A model generated the notes under the pieces. It was not told the origin of the DNA and made no database searches. It saw only the letters and a list, made by a program, of their open reading frames with translations. A program made the position numbers and the translations under genes. From the NCBI GenBank assembly GCA_900105225.1, contig LT629764.1, positions 4,546,501 through 4,610,500 of the forward strand: a stretch of DNA of 64,000 bases, written 5' to 3'. Positions within the stretch are counted from its first letter, which is position 1, and the number at the start of each line of letters is the position of its first letter. Shown one piece after another: positions 33,022 to 42,675 of the stretch. Origin of the DNA: Paenibacillaceae bacterium GAS479. Its GTDB lineage: Bacteria > Bacillota > Bacilli > Paenibacillales > Paenibacillaceae.

Positions 33022-33722
33022 AGTACGCTACGGTAGGAATTATCGGTGCGATGAAAGAAGAGCTTGAACTGCTGTACAGCAGCGCTGAGATGGAATCTGA
33101 GACGGTCAAGGCGGGGATGAGCTTCCGTCGCGGCGTGCTGCATGGTCAGCCTATAATCGCTGTCCAGTCGGGCGTCGGCAAGGTCAACGCCGCTGTATGT
33201 ACACAAGCTTTGATTGATCTTGGGGCGGAATGCGTGCTGTTCACCGGTGTAGCCGGCGCAATTGATCCAGAGCTGCAAATCGGGGATATCGTCGTATCTA
33301 CCGCTAGCATACAGCATGATATGGACGTTACGCCTCTAGGCTTTCAGCCAGGCGTCATTCCGTATCAAGAGATCTCGACTTTCCCTGCGGATCCAGAGCT
33401 TGTCGAGCTTGCGGCGGGAGCCGGCGCAAGAGCGGCCAAAGGCAAGGCCATCCGCGGCATTGTGCTTTCGGGCGATCAGTTCATTGCGAGCCGGGAGAAA
33501 GTACAGAGCTTGAGAGAAGGATTCCATGGAGCTTGCGCCGAGATGGAAGGCGCTGCAGTTGCGCAGGTTTGCCATATGAATGGCATTCCGTACGTTGTCA
33601 TCCGGTCCATGTCTGACCAGGCTGACGGCAGCGCGCATATGAACTTCGCCGAGTTCACCGTGCTGGCAGCGAACCAATCCTTCGCCGTCATTGAAGATAT
33701 GATTCGCAGCTTGCAAAAATAG
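33018..33722 (+). CDS. mtnN: 5'-methylthioadenosine/S-adenosylhomocysteine nucleosidase
   Basis: 234 residues, normal size. It cleaves adenine from MTA and SAH in methionine salvage and in clearing SAM by-products. Motifs: [10 protein letters not shown]-like start ([14 protein letters not shown]), [47 protein letters not shown] with catalytic Glu, and [12 protein letters not shown] with catalytic Asp. Translationally coupled to ccpA by the ATGA overlap; a terminator follows. Confidence 0.95.
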   Translation: MKYATVGIIGAMKEELELLYSSAEMESETVKAGMSFRRGVLHGQPIIAVQSGVGKVNAAVCTQALIDLGAECVLFTGVAGAIDPELQIGDIVVSTASIQHDMDVTPLGFQPGVIPYQEISTFPADPELVELAAGAGARAAKGKAIRGIVLSGDQFIASREKVQSLREGFHGACAEMEGAAVAQVCHMNGIPYVVIRSMSDQADGSAHMNFAEFTVLAANQSFAVIEDMIRSLQK

Positions 33723-33738
33723 AATCTACGGGCTTTCC

Positions 33739-33779
33739 AACAGCCGCCATTTCCTGTGAAGGAATTGGCGGCTGTTTTG
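33739..33779 (+). terminator. terminator after mtnN
   Basis: AACAGCCGCCATTTCC / GGAATTGGCGGCTGTT then TTGTT. The AACAGCCGCCAT stem is reused in the terminator at 37688. Confidence 0.85.
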
Positions 33780-33827
33780 TTATCTTTGGACAAAGGTCGA
33801 CATACTCCTGAATTGGCAACGAGACGC

Positions 33828-35009
33828 TTAAAAATCTTGAGCAGATGTTTCCCACATATGACGGTTCTGATGGGTAATTTCCTCGCGGCGGGGCATCGGC
33901 TCCCAGCTTCCGGTATCGTCCAGCCAGAGGCCAGGCAGCGGCTCAGGAGAGCGAGGCTGCCAGTGATCCAGCCAAAGAGCTGGGAGCTCTGAATTGTGGC
34001 CTGACGGCTCAGTGAGGCGGGAGACAAGCGAATGCTCCGACATGATGAGCCAGACGAGCGACCAGGCACGCGGTACAACCCTCCATAAGTCATAACCTCC
34101 GCCGCCGAGGGCAACCCAGCGTCCGCTGCACAGTTCATGTGCGAGATCGTGGATGATGCGCGGCATCTCTAGGTAGATTTTCATACTGCAGTGGATATGG
34201 GAGAGAGGATCAAAGGCATGGGCGTCACAGCCATGCTGACTGATGATTAGATCCGGCTTGAAGGCGCGTGCGACTCTAGTGACGGATTCCGTGAAGCATT
34301 CCAGCCAGGATTCATCCTCAGTGTACGGCTGAACAGGGATGTTACAGCAAGAACCAAACCCTTTGTCCAGTCCCTTTTCATGCGTGAAGCCTGTGCCTGG
34401 AAAGAGATATTTGCCGGTCTCGTGGATGGAGTATGTGAACACATCGGGATCTTCATAAAAGGCATATTGCACACCATCTCCATGGTGTACATCTGTATCG
34501 ATATAAAGGATGCGAGCTCCATACTTGCGGCGCACGGCAGCGATCGCGATGGCGGCATCATTATACACGCAGAACCCGGAGCCATGCCCCGGGAAAGCAT
34601 GATGCAAGCCTCCCCCCATGTGATATGCATGTTGCGCCTGCCCCGACATAACAGCTTCCGCAGCCGTGATCGAGCCGCCAGCAATAGCTGCCCCCGCCTG
34701 ATGCATGCCTTTAAAAAAAGGTGTTTCCTCTGTTGTTAGTCCGTATCTCCCGGCGAGCCGCAGCGCTTCTGGCGCGGGAGCAGCCTCGCTGAGTTTTTTG
34801 ACCGCTTGGAGATAATCAGGACGATGGATGAGCGCAATATCGGCTTCGGAAGCCGGATACGCTTCCATAATGGCGTCGGAGGGGAGGGCGTTTAAAGCCT
34901 CAAGCAGCGTTTGCGCCAGCTCCAGCCTCAGCGGATTGAAAGGATGCTCTTCATTGAATTTGTAAAGGTTTGCGCCTGACGATTGGATATAGACGGCTTT
35001 ATCCTTCAT
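33828..35009 (-). CDS. acuC: acetoin utilisation deacetylase AcuC
   Basis: 393 residues, a class I histone-deacetylase homologue. It deacetylates acetyl-CoA synthetase (AcsA), reactivating it. Active-site motifs: GGGLHHAFPGHGSGFCVYND (His pair and charge relay), YIDTDVHHGDGVQYAFY (zinc Asp/His), ISQHGCDAHAFDP (zinc Asp) and ALGGGGYDLWRVV. The final 30 residues (EEITHQNRHMWETSAQDF) are an extra tail. It is downstream of acuA in a leftward pair, divergent from acsA; acuB is not present between them. The start follows GAGGAAG. Confidence 0.93.
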   Translation of the reverse strand: MKDKAVYIQSSGANLYKFNEEHPFNPLRLELAQTLLEALNALPSDAIMEAYPASEADIALIHRPDYLQAVKKLSEAAPAPEALRLAGRYGLTTEETPFFKGMHQAGAAIAGGSITAAEAVMSGQAQHAYHMGGGLHHAFPGHGSGFCVYNDAAIAIAAVRRKYGARILYIDTDVHHGDGVQYAFYEDPDVFTYSIHETGKYLFPGTGFTHEKGLDKGFGSCCNIPVQPYTEDESWLECFTESVTRVARAFKPDLIISQHGCDAHAFDPLSHIHCSMKIYLEMPRIIHDLAHELCSGRWVALGGGGYDLWRVVPRAWSLVWLIMSEHSLVSRLTEPSGHNSELPALWLDHWQPRSPEPLPGLWLDDTGSWEPMPRREEITHQNRHMWETSAQDF

Positions 35010-35028
35010 GTTCTTCCTCCTGCATCCA

Positions 35029-35661
35029 TCAGTACATGAATCTTTGTCTGAAGCGCACTCGATCGAATTGCTCCACTGAGCTCAGCGGCACATCCTTGCC
35101 GATCCTAACCATGAGGCAGTTGGCGGGATGGGAGCAGATTTCGGGATCATCCGTAGCAAACCAGACCATGCCGACCGACTTCATAAGCTTCTCCATCATG
35201 CCTCTATATTCCCATATTCCGAGCCCTGTACCTTTGAGATCCCAGTGCCAGTAATATTCTGTTGTAAACACAATATAGTTCTCTAGGCGGTCATCTTCAA
35301 AAGAATGCTGAATCATCTTTTTGCCAAGGCCGATCGAACGATATTCGGCAGCTACCTCTATCGCGCCAAGCTCAATCAGATCGACCATTCCGCCTTCGGA
35401 CCAGCGCTCCATCTCATCGGCATAATGGAACGTTACATAACCGACAATCGTATCGCCGTCGCGCGTTATAATGATCCGGCCTTCTTCCAGACCGGCAATT
35501 TCGACAAGAGCCTCCAACTGATCCTTCGGCCTGCGGAAAGCGTCCAGACCAGGGTGCATGGAGCAGTCGGTCAGGCGGGAAGGCTCTACCGGCCCCTCCA
35601 ATACGAGCTCTCGCTCTTCAAAAGGGACGATACGGGAATGGTAACGCTTGATATGTTCCAA
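35029..35661 (-). CDS. acuA: protein acetyltransferase AcuA
   Basis: 210 residues from a TTG start, the same length as Bacillus AcuA. It is a GNAT enzyme that acetylates the catalytic Lys of AcsA and switches it off. Motifs: DGDTIVGYVTFHYADE, LIELGAIEVAAEYRSIGLGK (acetyl-CoA loop), FTTEYYWHWDLKGTGLGIWE. AGAGGAG lies 8 bases before the TTG; a longer frame upstream (to 35727) lacks a ribosome site. It forms an operon with acuC and is divergent from its target gene acsA. Confidence 0.93.
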   Translation of the reverse strand: MEHIKRYHSRIVPFEERELVLEGPVEPSRLTDCSMHPGLDAFRRPKDQLEALVEIAGLEEGRIIITRDGDTIVGYVTFHYADEMERWSEGGMVDLIELGAIEVAAEYRSIGLGKKMIQHSFEDDRLENYIVFTTEYYWHWDLKGTGLGIWEYRGMMEKLMKSVGMVWFATDDPEICSHPANCLMVRIGKDVPLSSVEQFDRVRFRQRFMY

Positions 35662-35881
35662 CGTTATCGCTCCTCTAACACTTAATGGCGGCCTATTCTC
35701 CGAGCGGAGGGCTGCGCCTCTTATCACTTATAGCAGAAAAAGCAGCCCATGAAAAGAACAAGCGTCACATCCAGCAGCTACCTTTTGTGTTAAAAGGGGG
35801 TAAATATCTAAGAAAAGTAGGCGCATACATTTCCATATATGCTATACTACTAAAGTGATGAACGACGTTTCACCTGTTGTT

Positions 35882-35895
35882 TGAAAGCGTATTCG
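35882..35895 (+). promoter_or_regulatory. cre-like operator upstream of acsA
   Basis: TGAAAGCGTATTCG agrees with the cre consensus TGWNANCGNTNWCA at 12 of 14 positions. It lies 44 bases before the acsA start, downstream of a TATACT -10 near 35848. acsA is a known CcpA-repressed gene in Bacillus. Confidence 0.6.
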
Positions 35896-35938
35896 ATTGG
35901 CCGAATCAAAACGACGACGACGATGGAAGGTGATTAGC

Positions 35939-37660
35939 ATGTCGATTGACCACCAGGAAAGACTTTCAGTTACTGCAGTTTCCCCGAACATGAAGAATTA
36001 TGAGGAGGCCTATGCTTCCTTCGATTGGAACGAAGTAGAGAAGCGCTTTACATGGCATAAGACAGGCAAAATCAATATGGCGCATGAAGCTATCGACCGC
36101 CATATTGCAGAGGGCCGAGGCCAGAAGGTCGCTCTGCATTACAGCGACCCGCAGCGGGACGAGTCCTATACGTACGAACAGCTCAGCTTGCTTTCAAACC
36201 AGTTCTCCAACGTGCTGCGCAAGCTAGGCATGGCGAAGGGAGAGCGCCTATTCATCTTCATGCCGCGTTCGCCGGAGCTGTATGTAGCCCTGCTAGGATC
36301 ACTCAAAATCGGCGCCGTCGTAGGCCCCCTGTTCGAAGCTTTCATGGAAACTGCGGTTAAGGATAGGTTGATTGACAGCACCGCCACTGCCATCGTAACG
36401 ACTCCTGCGTTGCTGCCGCGCATTAAGCGCGACGAGCTGCCGGACCTCAAGCATATTATCGTTGTCTCCCCGGATGAGGCTCCGGAAGGCACGATTTCTT
36501 ATAGGGACGAGATGGCCTCAGCCTCGGAAGAAGCCGAGATCGAGTGGCTGGACCGCGAGGACGGCCTGCTCATTCATTACACATCCGGGTCGACGGGTAA
36601 GCCGAAGGGCGTCTTCCATGTACAGAATGCGATGCTTCAGCATCTTCATACGGGACGCGTCGTACTTGATCTGAAGGAAGACGATGTCTACTGGTGTACC
36701 GCAGATCCAGGTTGGGTAACGGGAACCTCTTACGGGATTTTTGCTCCTTGGCTTAACGGAGCGACCAACGTTGTCCGCGGTGGACGTTTCAGTCCGCAAG
36801 ACTGGTATCGCACGCTGCAGCGTTACGGAGTAACGGTCTGGTACAGCGCTCCGACTGCTTTCCGCATGCTCATGGGTGCAGGAGACGATGTTGTGTCTCA
36901 GTTCGACCTGTCCAGCCTGCGCCATGTGCTTAGCGTCGGCGAGCCGCTTAATCCCGAAGTTGTGCGTTGGGGGGCCAAAGTATATGGCCAGCGCATCCAC
37001 GATACGTGGTGGATGACCGAAACCGGCGGTCAGCTGATTTGTAACTACCCGGCGATGGATATCAAGCCTGGCTCCATGGGGCGGCCAGTACCGGGTGTAC
37101 AGGCAGCAATCATCGATGATGCTGGCAATGAGCTGCCGCCATATCGGATGGGCAATTTGGCCGTGCGCACTCCATGGCCTTCCATGATGCGCAAAGTATG
37201 GAACAATCCAGCTAAGTATGAGGAGTATTTCCGAATTCCAGGTTGGTACATTTCCGGCGATTCTGCTTACCAGGATGAGGACGGATACTTCTGGTTCCAG
37301 GGCCGCATTGATGATGTGATCAATACGGCTGGCGAGCGGGTTGGACCGTTTGAGGTGGAGAGCAAGCTTGTTGAGCATCCTGCTGTTGCTGAGGCAGGCG
37401 TTATCGGCAAACCAGATCCGATGCGAGGCGAGATTATTAAGGCGTTTATTTCGCTCCGTGAGGGTTTTGAGCCATCCGATGAGCTTAAGGCTGAAATCTC
37501 CAAATTCGTTAAGGAAGGGCTGTCCGCTCACGCTTCTCCGCGCGAGATCGAGTTCAAGGATAAACTTCCAAAAACACGTAGCGGGAAGATCATGCGTCGC
37601 GTGCTCAAAGCGTGGGAGCTTAATCTCCCAACAGGTGACCTTTCAACTATTGAAGATTAA
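35939..37660 (+). CDS. acsA: acetate-CoA ligase (acetyl-CoA synthetase)
   Basis: 573 residues, one more than Bacillus AcsA. It activates acetate with ATP and CoA for growth on acetate or acetoin products. The AMP-binding signature is HYTSGSTGKPKGVFH; other motifs are TWWMTETGGQL, GWYISGDSAYQDEDG and the A10 motif LPKTRSGKIMRR with catalytic Lys550, the residue acetylated by AcuA and freed by AcuC in Bacillus. GGAAGGTGA precedes the ATG at 35939; the longer upstream frame was rejected. A cre-like site lies upstream. Confidence 0.95.
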   Translation: MSIDHQERLSVTAVSPNMKNYEEAYASFDWNEVEKRFTWHKTGKINMAHEAIDRHIAEGRGQKVALHYSDPQRDESYTYEQLSLLSNQFSNVLRKLGMAKGERLFIFMPRSPELYVALLGSLKIGAVVGPLFEAFMETAVKDRLIDSTATAIVTTPALLPRIKRDELPDLKHIIVVSPDEAPEGTISYRDEMASASEEAEIEWLDREDGLLIHYTSGSTGKPKGVFHVQNAMLQHLHTGRVVLDLKEDDVYWCTADPGWVTGTSYGIFAPWLNGATNVVRGGRFSPQDWYRTLQRYGVTVWYSAPTAFRMLMGAGDDVVSQFDLSSLRHVLSVGEPLNPEVVRWGAKVYGQRIHDTWWMTETGGQLICNYPAMDIKPGSMGRPVPGVQAAIIDDAGNELPPYRMGNLAVRTPWPSMMRKVWNNPAKYEEYFRIPGWYISGDSAYQDEDGYFWFQGRIDDVINTAGERVGPFEVESKLVEHPAVAEAGVIGKPDPMRGEIIKAFISLREGFEPSDELKAEISKFVKEGLSAHASPREIEFKDKLPKTRSGKIMRRVLKAWELNLPTGDLSTIED

Positions 37661-37687
37661 TAGCTCTTATATTTAGTTAAACTCAAC

Positions 37688-37727
37688 AACAGCCGCCATC
37701 CCTCTGAGGGGAATGGCGGCTGTTTGA
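37688..37727. terminator. terminator between acsA and the penicillin-binding protein gene
   Basis: AACAGCCGCCATCCCCT-like stem pairing with AGGGGAATGGCGGCTGTT. It serves convergent genes and shares its outer 12 bp with the mtnN terminator. Confidence 0.8.
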
Positions 37728-37742
37728 TTTCTGTTGATATTG

Positions 37743-40700
37743 TTAACTTGCGCTCCATGTCACGGCTGATGAGAAGCCGGATTCTCCGGTAGCATTCGTC
37801 GCAGTTATGCGGAAGGTACCGGTTGTAATTGGAGCGACGTACTCAAAGCTCGTATTGGCGGTCGCTCCGATGTACTGGAAGCTACCGTCATTGCCGGCGC
37901 TGTAGTAGACCTGATAGGAGGTCACGCCGTCCGTTGACTCGTTGCCGCTCCATTGAAGCTTGACGCCGGTACCGGTACCGGAGGCGCTCAGACCGCTGGG
38001 GGCAGCGGGAACGCCATTGGTCTGCGGCGGTGATTCGCCTCCTGGCAATGGATTATCAGGGAGCTCATTCCAGCCTCCAGGGCTAACGGTCGCACTGCGA
38101 CCAGATTCGCGGCCGGCAACATCGACTGCAGTAACAAAATATGAAGTGCCAAAACCGCCAGATCGATCTACGAATGTCAGCGAATCGCCGCTCAGGATGG
38201 AATTTCCGTATTTAGCGAAACCGCCTGCGGTCGAACGGTACAGTCGATATCCGACGACATCGTTCTGTGGGCTGCCGGAGAAGGAAATACGGTACGCTCC
38301 GTCTACCGCCTCAATCGAGACATTCGTCGGCGCGGCTGGTGCTGCTCCGTCATCCCTGCGAGGGTCGAGCAAGGATGGAGCTTCATCATCCGCATCCTGC
38401 GGTACAAAAGCAGAGAGTGGTCTGCGGTACTCAGACGGCATAACGGACTGAGCTTTTTTGATTTCCTCCATCAGCTCGCCCAAAGGCTTCTCACGACGAA
38501 TCGTCGTTTTGGTGTAAACGAAGTCGGAAGGGGTACCTTCCTGAGCGATATAATTGACGCCGTTGTACTTGATGAAGCTCATTGCGCCAAGCACGTTATC
38601 CACCTTGACGGGAACATATTTTTTGTTGAACCAGTCCGTTGTAAGCAGTCCGCTCGAGCGAACCACGGAGCTTGGAAGCAATCCGCTGACACTTGAGACG
38701 GTAGCTCTGATCAAACCGTCCGGTTTAGGGAATTCTTTGGTTTTGAAAATCTCGCGACGATCCTTGACGGTTTCGTTCATAATTTCAGACCAAAGCGTAC
38801 GTGCTCGGGATTGGGAAGCTTTGACGAGCGTATTTTTTTGCTCTTTGTAGCCGACCCATACGCCAAGCGTAACATCAGGGGAAAAGCCCATGAACCAGAC
38901 ATCGCCATAATCTTGGGTGGTGCCGGTTTTGCCCGCAATAGGGATTTCACCGTAGGCATTAAAGCTGCTAGAGAGACTACGACCCGTACCATTGCGACTA
39001 GAGATTACGGTACGCATCATATCTGTCATTAGGAAGGCAGTCTGCTCGGAATAAACTTTCTTAGGGGCTTGTTTATGCTCGTAGACGATATTTCCAGATG
39101 CATCGACAATTTTGCTGATCATAAATGGATCATTGTATTTGCCGCCATTCGGAATGGTGGCATAGGCGTTAGTAAGCTCTTCAACGGTTACCCCTTTGCT
39201 GAGACCGCCGATAACGCCGGTTTGGGCGCCTTTGTCCTCTGGCTGCAGGGTTGTGATCCCGAGCGAACGGGTGAATTCCCAAGCTTTGTCAATGGTAACT
39301 TTGTCGATGAATAGCTTGAGCGCCGGGATGTTGAGCGAGCGGTTGAACGCATCCCGCGCGGTCACTAGTCCATAAAACTTCTTGCTGGCATTCATCGGGA
39401 TATGATAGCCCTTTTGACCGTCCTTAAGAATGATTGGCGAATCGTCTATGACACTTGCCGGCTGGACAAGTCCCGCTTCAAGAGCAGGCAAGTAAGCGCC
39501 AAGCGGCTTCATCGCCGAGCCTGGCTGGCGGGTCATTTGGGTCGCATAGTTCATCTGCTCAATATTGAAATCGCGGCCTTCCATCATGCCTAGAATTGCA
39601 CCGGTATGATGGTCGATCATAATCGCAGCCGCCTGCTCCGGTCCCTTGGACTTGCTTGTTGGACCAAAGTTGTCCGGGTCGTTGGCGATTTCACGCATAT
39701 TGTTATAGATAACTTTGTCTATTGTTGTGTAAATCCGGTATCCAGAGCGCAGCAGCTGCTCGCGGGCGTTCTCCATGATTTCCGAATTTTCACTTTTGGC
39801 GAGATCTTGCTTTTTCAGCTTAGGATTTTGCTTGAGCGCCAAAATCTCTGCTGCTTCCCGTTCCGTTTCGAGCATTAAGTAAGGGAAGGTGTTGTATGCC
39901 TTTTCTCGGCGAGGTGCAAGTGAGGACTTTACATCAAAAGCAATCGCCTCGTCATGCTCGGCCTGAGTAATACGGCCGGTACTGAGCATTTGGCCCAGAA
40001 CCCGCTTTTGGCGCGAAATCGCCCTATTAAAGCCTTTAGCGTTAAACTCACCTTTGCCGTTAAACGCTGAGTAAGCGGAAGGAAGCTGAGGTAGACCTGC
40101 CAGGTAGGCCGATTGAGCAAGATTCAACTTGTTGAGATCGGAGATGTTGAAAATGCCGATCGCAGCCGACTTGATGCCGTACAAGTTGTAGCCAGATGAG
40201 CCATTGCCAAACGGCATCTTGTTCAGGTAAGCAGCCAGAATCTGTTCCTTACTTAAGTAACGTTCCATGCGGACAGCAAGAAGAATCTCCTTGAACTTCC
40301 GGCTATCGGTCCGGTCCAAGTTCAGGAAGACGCGCCGAGCTACCTGCTGAGTGAGCGTACTTCCTCCGGTCTGGACTTCTTCATTGAGCAGTTTTTGCTT
40401 AATGGCCCGTCCAAGCCCTTTGTAGTCAACACCGATATGAGAATAAAAATTGCTGTCCTCAGTCGCAAGCAGGGCATCAATGACAGACTGCGGGATATTA
40501 TTCAAGTCAACCAGCCGTCGGTCTTCATCCGTCCTTAGCTGGCCTACCGGTGTGGTTCCGTCATTGAAGTACACGAACCCGGTGAGGGAATTCTCATTGA
40601 CCTTGGCCTCCAGTTCGTTACCTGGCCGTACAGGGTCGTCTTTGACCAGTGCACCAACGTATCCTGCAGCTATTCCACCTGCAAACAAGGCGCCTGTGAC

Positions 40701-40799
40701 ACCGAAAATAAATAGCCATTTGGTCGTAATCCAGACGACAAGGCCGAAAGTCCTCCAGCCGCTACGCGGCTTGCGGGGCTGTTCCTGCTCTTGAGCCAT
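37743..40799 (-). CDS. class A penicillin-binding protein with fibronectin type III domains
   Basis: 1018 residues. A cytoplasmic basic N-tail and one membrane anchor (TKWLFIFGVTGALFAGGIAA) are followed by a GT51 glycosyltransferase domain (ATEDSNFYSHIGVDYKGLGR, GGSTLTQQVARRVFL, ILAAYLNKMPFG). The transpeptidase domain has the SxxK in RQPGSAMKPLGAY, an SLN motif and KTG in IAGKTGTTQDYGD. Two C-terminal fibronectin III domains follow (starting APTNVSIEAVDG and APSGLSASGTGTG), separated by a Pro/Gly linker. It polymerises and cross-links peptidoglycan; the FN3 part may bind wall glycans. The length exceeds PonA of Bacillus mainly through the FN3 pair. ATAGGAGGAGG-like site before the ATG. Confidence 0.94.
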   Translation of the reverse strand: MAQEQEQPRKPRSGWRTFGLVVWITTKWLFIFGVTGALFAGGIAAGYVGALVKDDPVRPGNELEAKVNENSLTGFVYFNDGTTPVGQLRTDEDRRLVDLNNIPQSVIDALLATEDSNFYSHIGVDYKGLGRAIKQKLLNEEVQTGGSTLTQQVARRVFLNLDRTDSRKFKEILLAVRMERYLSKEQILAAYLNKMPFGNGSSGYNLYGIKSAAIGIFNISDLNKLNLAQSAYLAGLPQLPSAYSAFNGKGEFNAKGFNRAISRQKRVLGQMLSTGRITQAEHDEAIAFDVKSSLAPRREKAYNTFPYLMLETEREAAEILALKQNPKLKKQDLAKSENSEIMENAREQLLRSGYRIYTTIDKVIYNNMREIANDPDNFGPTSKSKGPEQAAAIMIDHHTGAILGMMEGRDFNIEQMNYATQMTRQPGSAMKPLGAYLPALEAGLVQPASVIDDSPIILKDGQKGYHIPMNASKKFYGLVTARDAFNRSLNIPALKLFIDKVTIDKAWEFTRSLGITTLQPEDKGAQTGVIGGLSKGVTVEELTNAYATIPNGGKYNDPFMISKIVDASGNIVYEHKQAPKKVYSEQTAFLMTDMMRTVISSRNGTGRSLSSSFNAYGEIPIAGKTGTTQDYGDVWFMGFSPDVTLGVWVGYKEQKNTLVKASQSRARTLWSEIMNETVKDRREIFKTKEFPKPDGLIRATVSSVSGLLPSSVVRSSGLLTTDWFNKKYVPVKVDNVLGAMSFIKYNGVNYIAQEGTPSDFVYTKTTIRREKPLGELMEEIKKAQSVMPSEYRRPLSAFVPQDADDEAPSLLDPRRDDGAAPAAPTNVSIEAVDGAYRISFSGSPQNDVVGYRLYRSTAGGFAKYGNSILSGDSLTFVDRSGGFGTSYFVTAVDVAGRESGRSATVSPGGWNELPDNPLPGGESPPQTNGVPAAPSGLSASGTGTGVKLQWSGNESTDGVTSYQVYYSAGNDGSFQYIGATANTSFEYVAPITTGTFRITATNATGESGFSSAVTWSAS

Positions 40800-40921
40800 A
40801 TATACGTATCCTCCTCCAAATCAAACAGAGTTATTATACCACATGTGCCATAAATCAGCACGAGCTAGTGGTTAGTATGGAATAAATAGGAAATTCCTGT
40901 CGATTGAGCAAATACTGTCGG

Positions 40922-40951
40922 TTGACAGTTGCAGATTAGGCATGATATAAC
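40922..40951 (+). promoter_or_regulatory. promoter of the tyrS T-box leader
   Basis: TTGACA, 18 bases, TATAAC, placing the transcript start near 40958, immediately before the T-box leader. Confidence 0.65.
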
Positions 40952-40957
40952 TTGCTT

Positions 40958-41285
40958 CAACAAATCGCACTCTCCATTTCAGTGAGAGATAGCGCATATC
41001 GTGAACGGCGTGGATGGGCATCCAGTAGCCGGACGTAAAAGCGGATCAGAGAGCCGGTGGTTGGTGTGAACCGGTGCGCAGCGTTCAGTGAATTACAGCC
41101 CGGAGCCGGCCGGATGAGGCTGCTTGCAGCTTGTAGTCCGGTCCCGGAAGTAGTTTTCCGTTATCTGCAACGAAGTGGGAGCATGCCGCTTTTCCGAACT
41201 CGGAATAGCTGCTGCTTCAACAAGGGTGGTACCGCGAGCTGATCCTTCTCGTCCCTTCGGACAAGAGGGATCTTTTTGTTTTCAT
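40958..41285 (+). promoter_or_regulatory. T-box riboswitch, tyrosine-specific
   Basis: The conserved T-box AAGGGTGGTACCGCG is at 41222-41236. Stem I elements (GAGAGCCGGTGGTTGG, then GAACCGG) precede a specifier loop GAATTACAGC whose TAC (41094-41096) is a tyrosine codon. The terminator follows: GATCCTTCTCGTCC / GGACAAGAGGGATC and TTTTTG. Uncharged tRNA-Tyr should stabilise the antiterminator and switch tyrS on. Confidence 0.93.
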
Positions 41286-41311
41286 TTTTTTGAAAAAGGG
41301 AGCTGAGCGGT

Positions 41312-42586
41312 ATGAAAGAACAGAATCAAACAGGGACACAGGAGCTCACGCAAGAGCAGATTGCGGAGGTAGAACGGCAGCTGGCGCTGCTGTCCCGAGG
41401 AGCGGCAGAAATTGTTCCTGCGGATGGGCTGCGGGCCAAGCTTGAGCAGTCGATCCTGAACGGACGGCCGCTGAAAATCAAGCTTGGGCTAGACCCTTCG
41501 GCGCCGGACATTCACATTGGGCACACGGTCGTGCTGCAGAAGCTGAGACAGTTCCAAAGCTTCGGCCATCATGTGCAATTGATTATTGGAGATTTCACGG
41601 GCAGGATAGGCGATCCGACGGGCAAATCGGAGACGCGTAAACCGCTGTCTGAAGAGGATGTGCAACGTAACGCTCGAACTTACCAGGAGCAGATTTTTAA
41701 AGTGCTGGATCCCCAGCGGACTACGCTTTACTACAACTCAGAATGGCTGTCGCCGCTGCAGTTCAATGATATCCTTACGCTGGCAGCTAAGTTGACGGTT
41801 GCACGGATGATGGAGCGGGATGATTTTACGAAGAGATTCCGGTCGGGCCAGCCGATCAGCATCCACGAGTTTTTCTACCCGCTTATGCAAGGTTACGATT
41901 CGGTCGTGTTGGAAACGGATATCGAGCTCGGCGGTACAGATCAGACGTTCAATGTGCTGATGGGGCGTCATCTGCAGAAGGAATACGGCAAATCGCAGCA
42001 GATCGCGATTATGATGCCGATTATCGAAGGTTTAGACGGAGTCCAGAAGATGAGCAAAAGTCTCGGCAACTACATCGGTATTGATGAGGAAGCTGGAGAA
42101 ATGTTCGGCAAAGCAATGAGTATCCCGGATTCGCTTATGCCTAAATACTTTTCGCTGGCGACTGATCTGCCGGCGGACGAGTTAGCCTCGCTGCTGAAAG
42201 GGTTGGAGGAAGAAACACTTCACCCGATGGAGGCCAAGCAGCTATTGGCGCATACGCTAGTCCGCCAGTACCACGGCAGTGAGGCGGCTGACGCCGCCAA
42301 GGGCAGATTCCGGGAAGTGTTTCAGGAGCGCGTGCTGCCGGAACAGATCGATGAGGCTCTGCTTTCGACTACTGAACTAGAGGATGGACGGATTAGGCTG
42401 ACCCGACTGCTTACGCTGCTTGGCTTGGCTGCATCAGGCAGCGAGGCTCGGCGGAGCGTACAGCAGGGAGCAGTCCGACTTGGCAGCCAGCGCCTTGATG
42501 ATGCGTCAGCAGAAATTACCGTCAAGGACGGTGACGTACTGCAAGTCGGCAGGCGCCGGATTATGCGGATCAGGCTTGAAAATTAG
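41312..42586 (+). CDS. tyrS: tyrosyl-tRNA synthetase
   Basis: 424 residues. It charges tRNA-Tyr. The class I motifs are HIGH (68-71, in PSAPDIHIGHTVVLQ) and KMSKS (246-250). The catalytic domain with LIIGDFTGRIGDPTGKSETR is of the TyrZ type rather than the main Bacillus TyrS type. The C-terminal S4-like RNA-binding domain is present (GSEARRSVQQGAVRLGSQ). Expression is governed by the T-box leader at 40958. GGGAGC lies upstream of the ATG. The gene order (penicillin-binding protein, tyrS, flotillin, rpsD) keeps the tyrS-rpsD closeness seen in Bacillus. Confidence 0.95.
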   Translation: MKEQNQTGTQELTQEQIAEVERQLALLSRGAAEIVPADGLRAKLEQSILNGRPLKIKLGLDPSAPDIHIGHTVVLQKLRQFQSFGHHVQLIIGDFTGRIGDPTGKSETRKPLSEEDVQRNARTYQEQIFKVLDPQRTTLYYNSEWLSPLQFNDILTLAAKLTVARMMERDDFTKRFRSGQPISIHEFFYPLMQGYDSVVLETDIELGGTDQTFNVLMGRHLQKEYGKSQQIAIMMPIIEGLDGVQKMSKSLGNYIGIDEEAGEMFGKAMSIPDSLMPKYFSLATDLPADELASLLKGLEEETLHPMEAKQLLAHTLVRQYHGSEAADAAKGRFREVFQERVLPEQIDEALLSTTELEDGRIRLTRLLTLLGLAASGSEARRSVQQGAVRLGSQRLDDASAEITVKDGDVLQVGRRRIMRIRLEN

Positions 42587-42675
42587 TTAACTTGTCTTAC
42601 TGGTGAAACATTTTCCCAATTGCTGCGTATAGACAGCGAGCGATTACAGTCGCTTCCAAAAATGGGGGTGTGTAA

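Noticed and set aside
36518-37531. Leftward open frame of 337 codons inside acsA
   Set aside because: Shadow of the acsA reading frame; no start signal and low-complexity composition.
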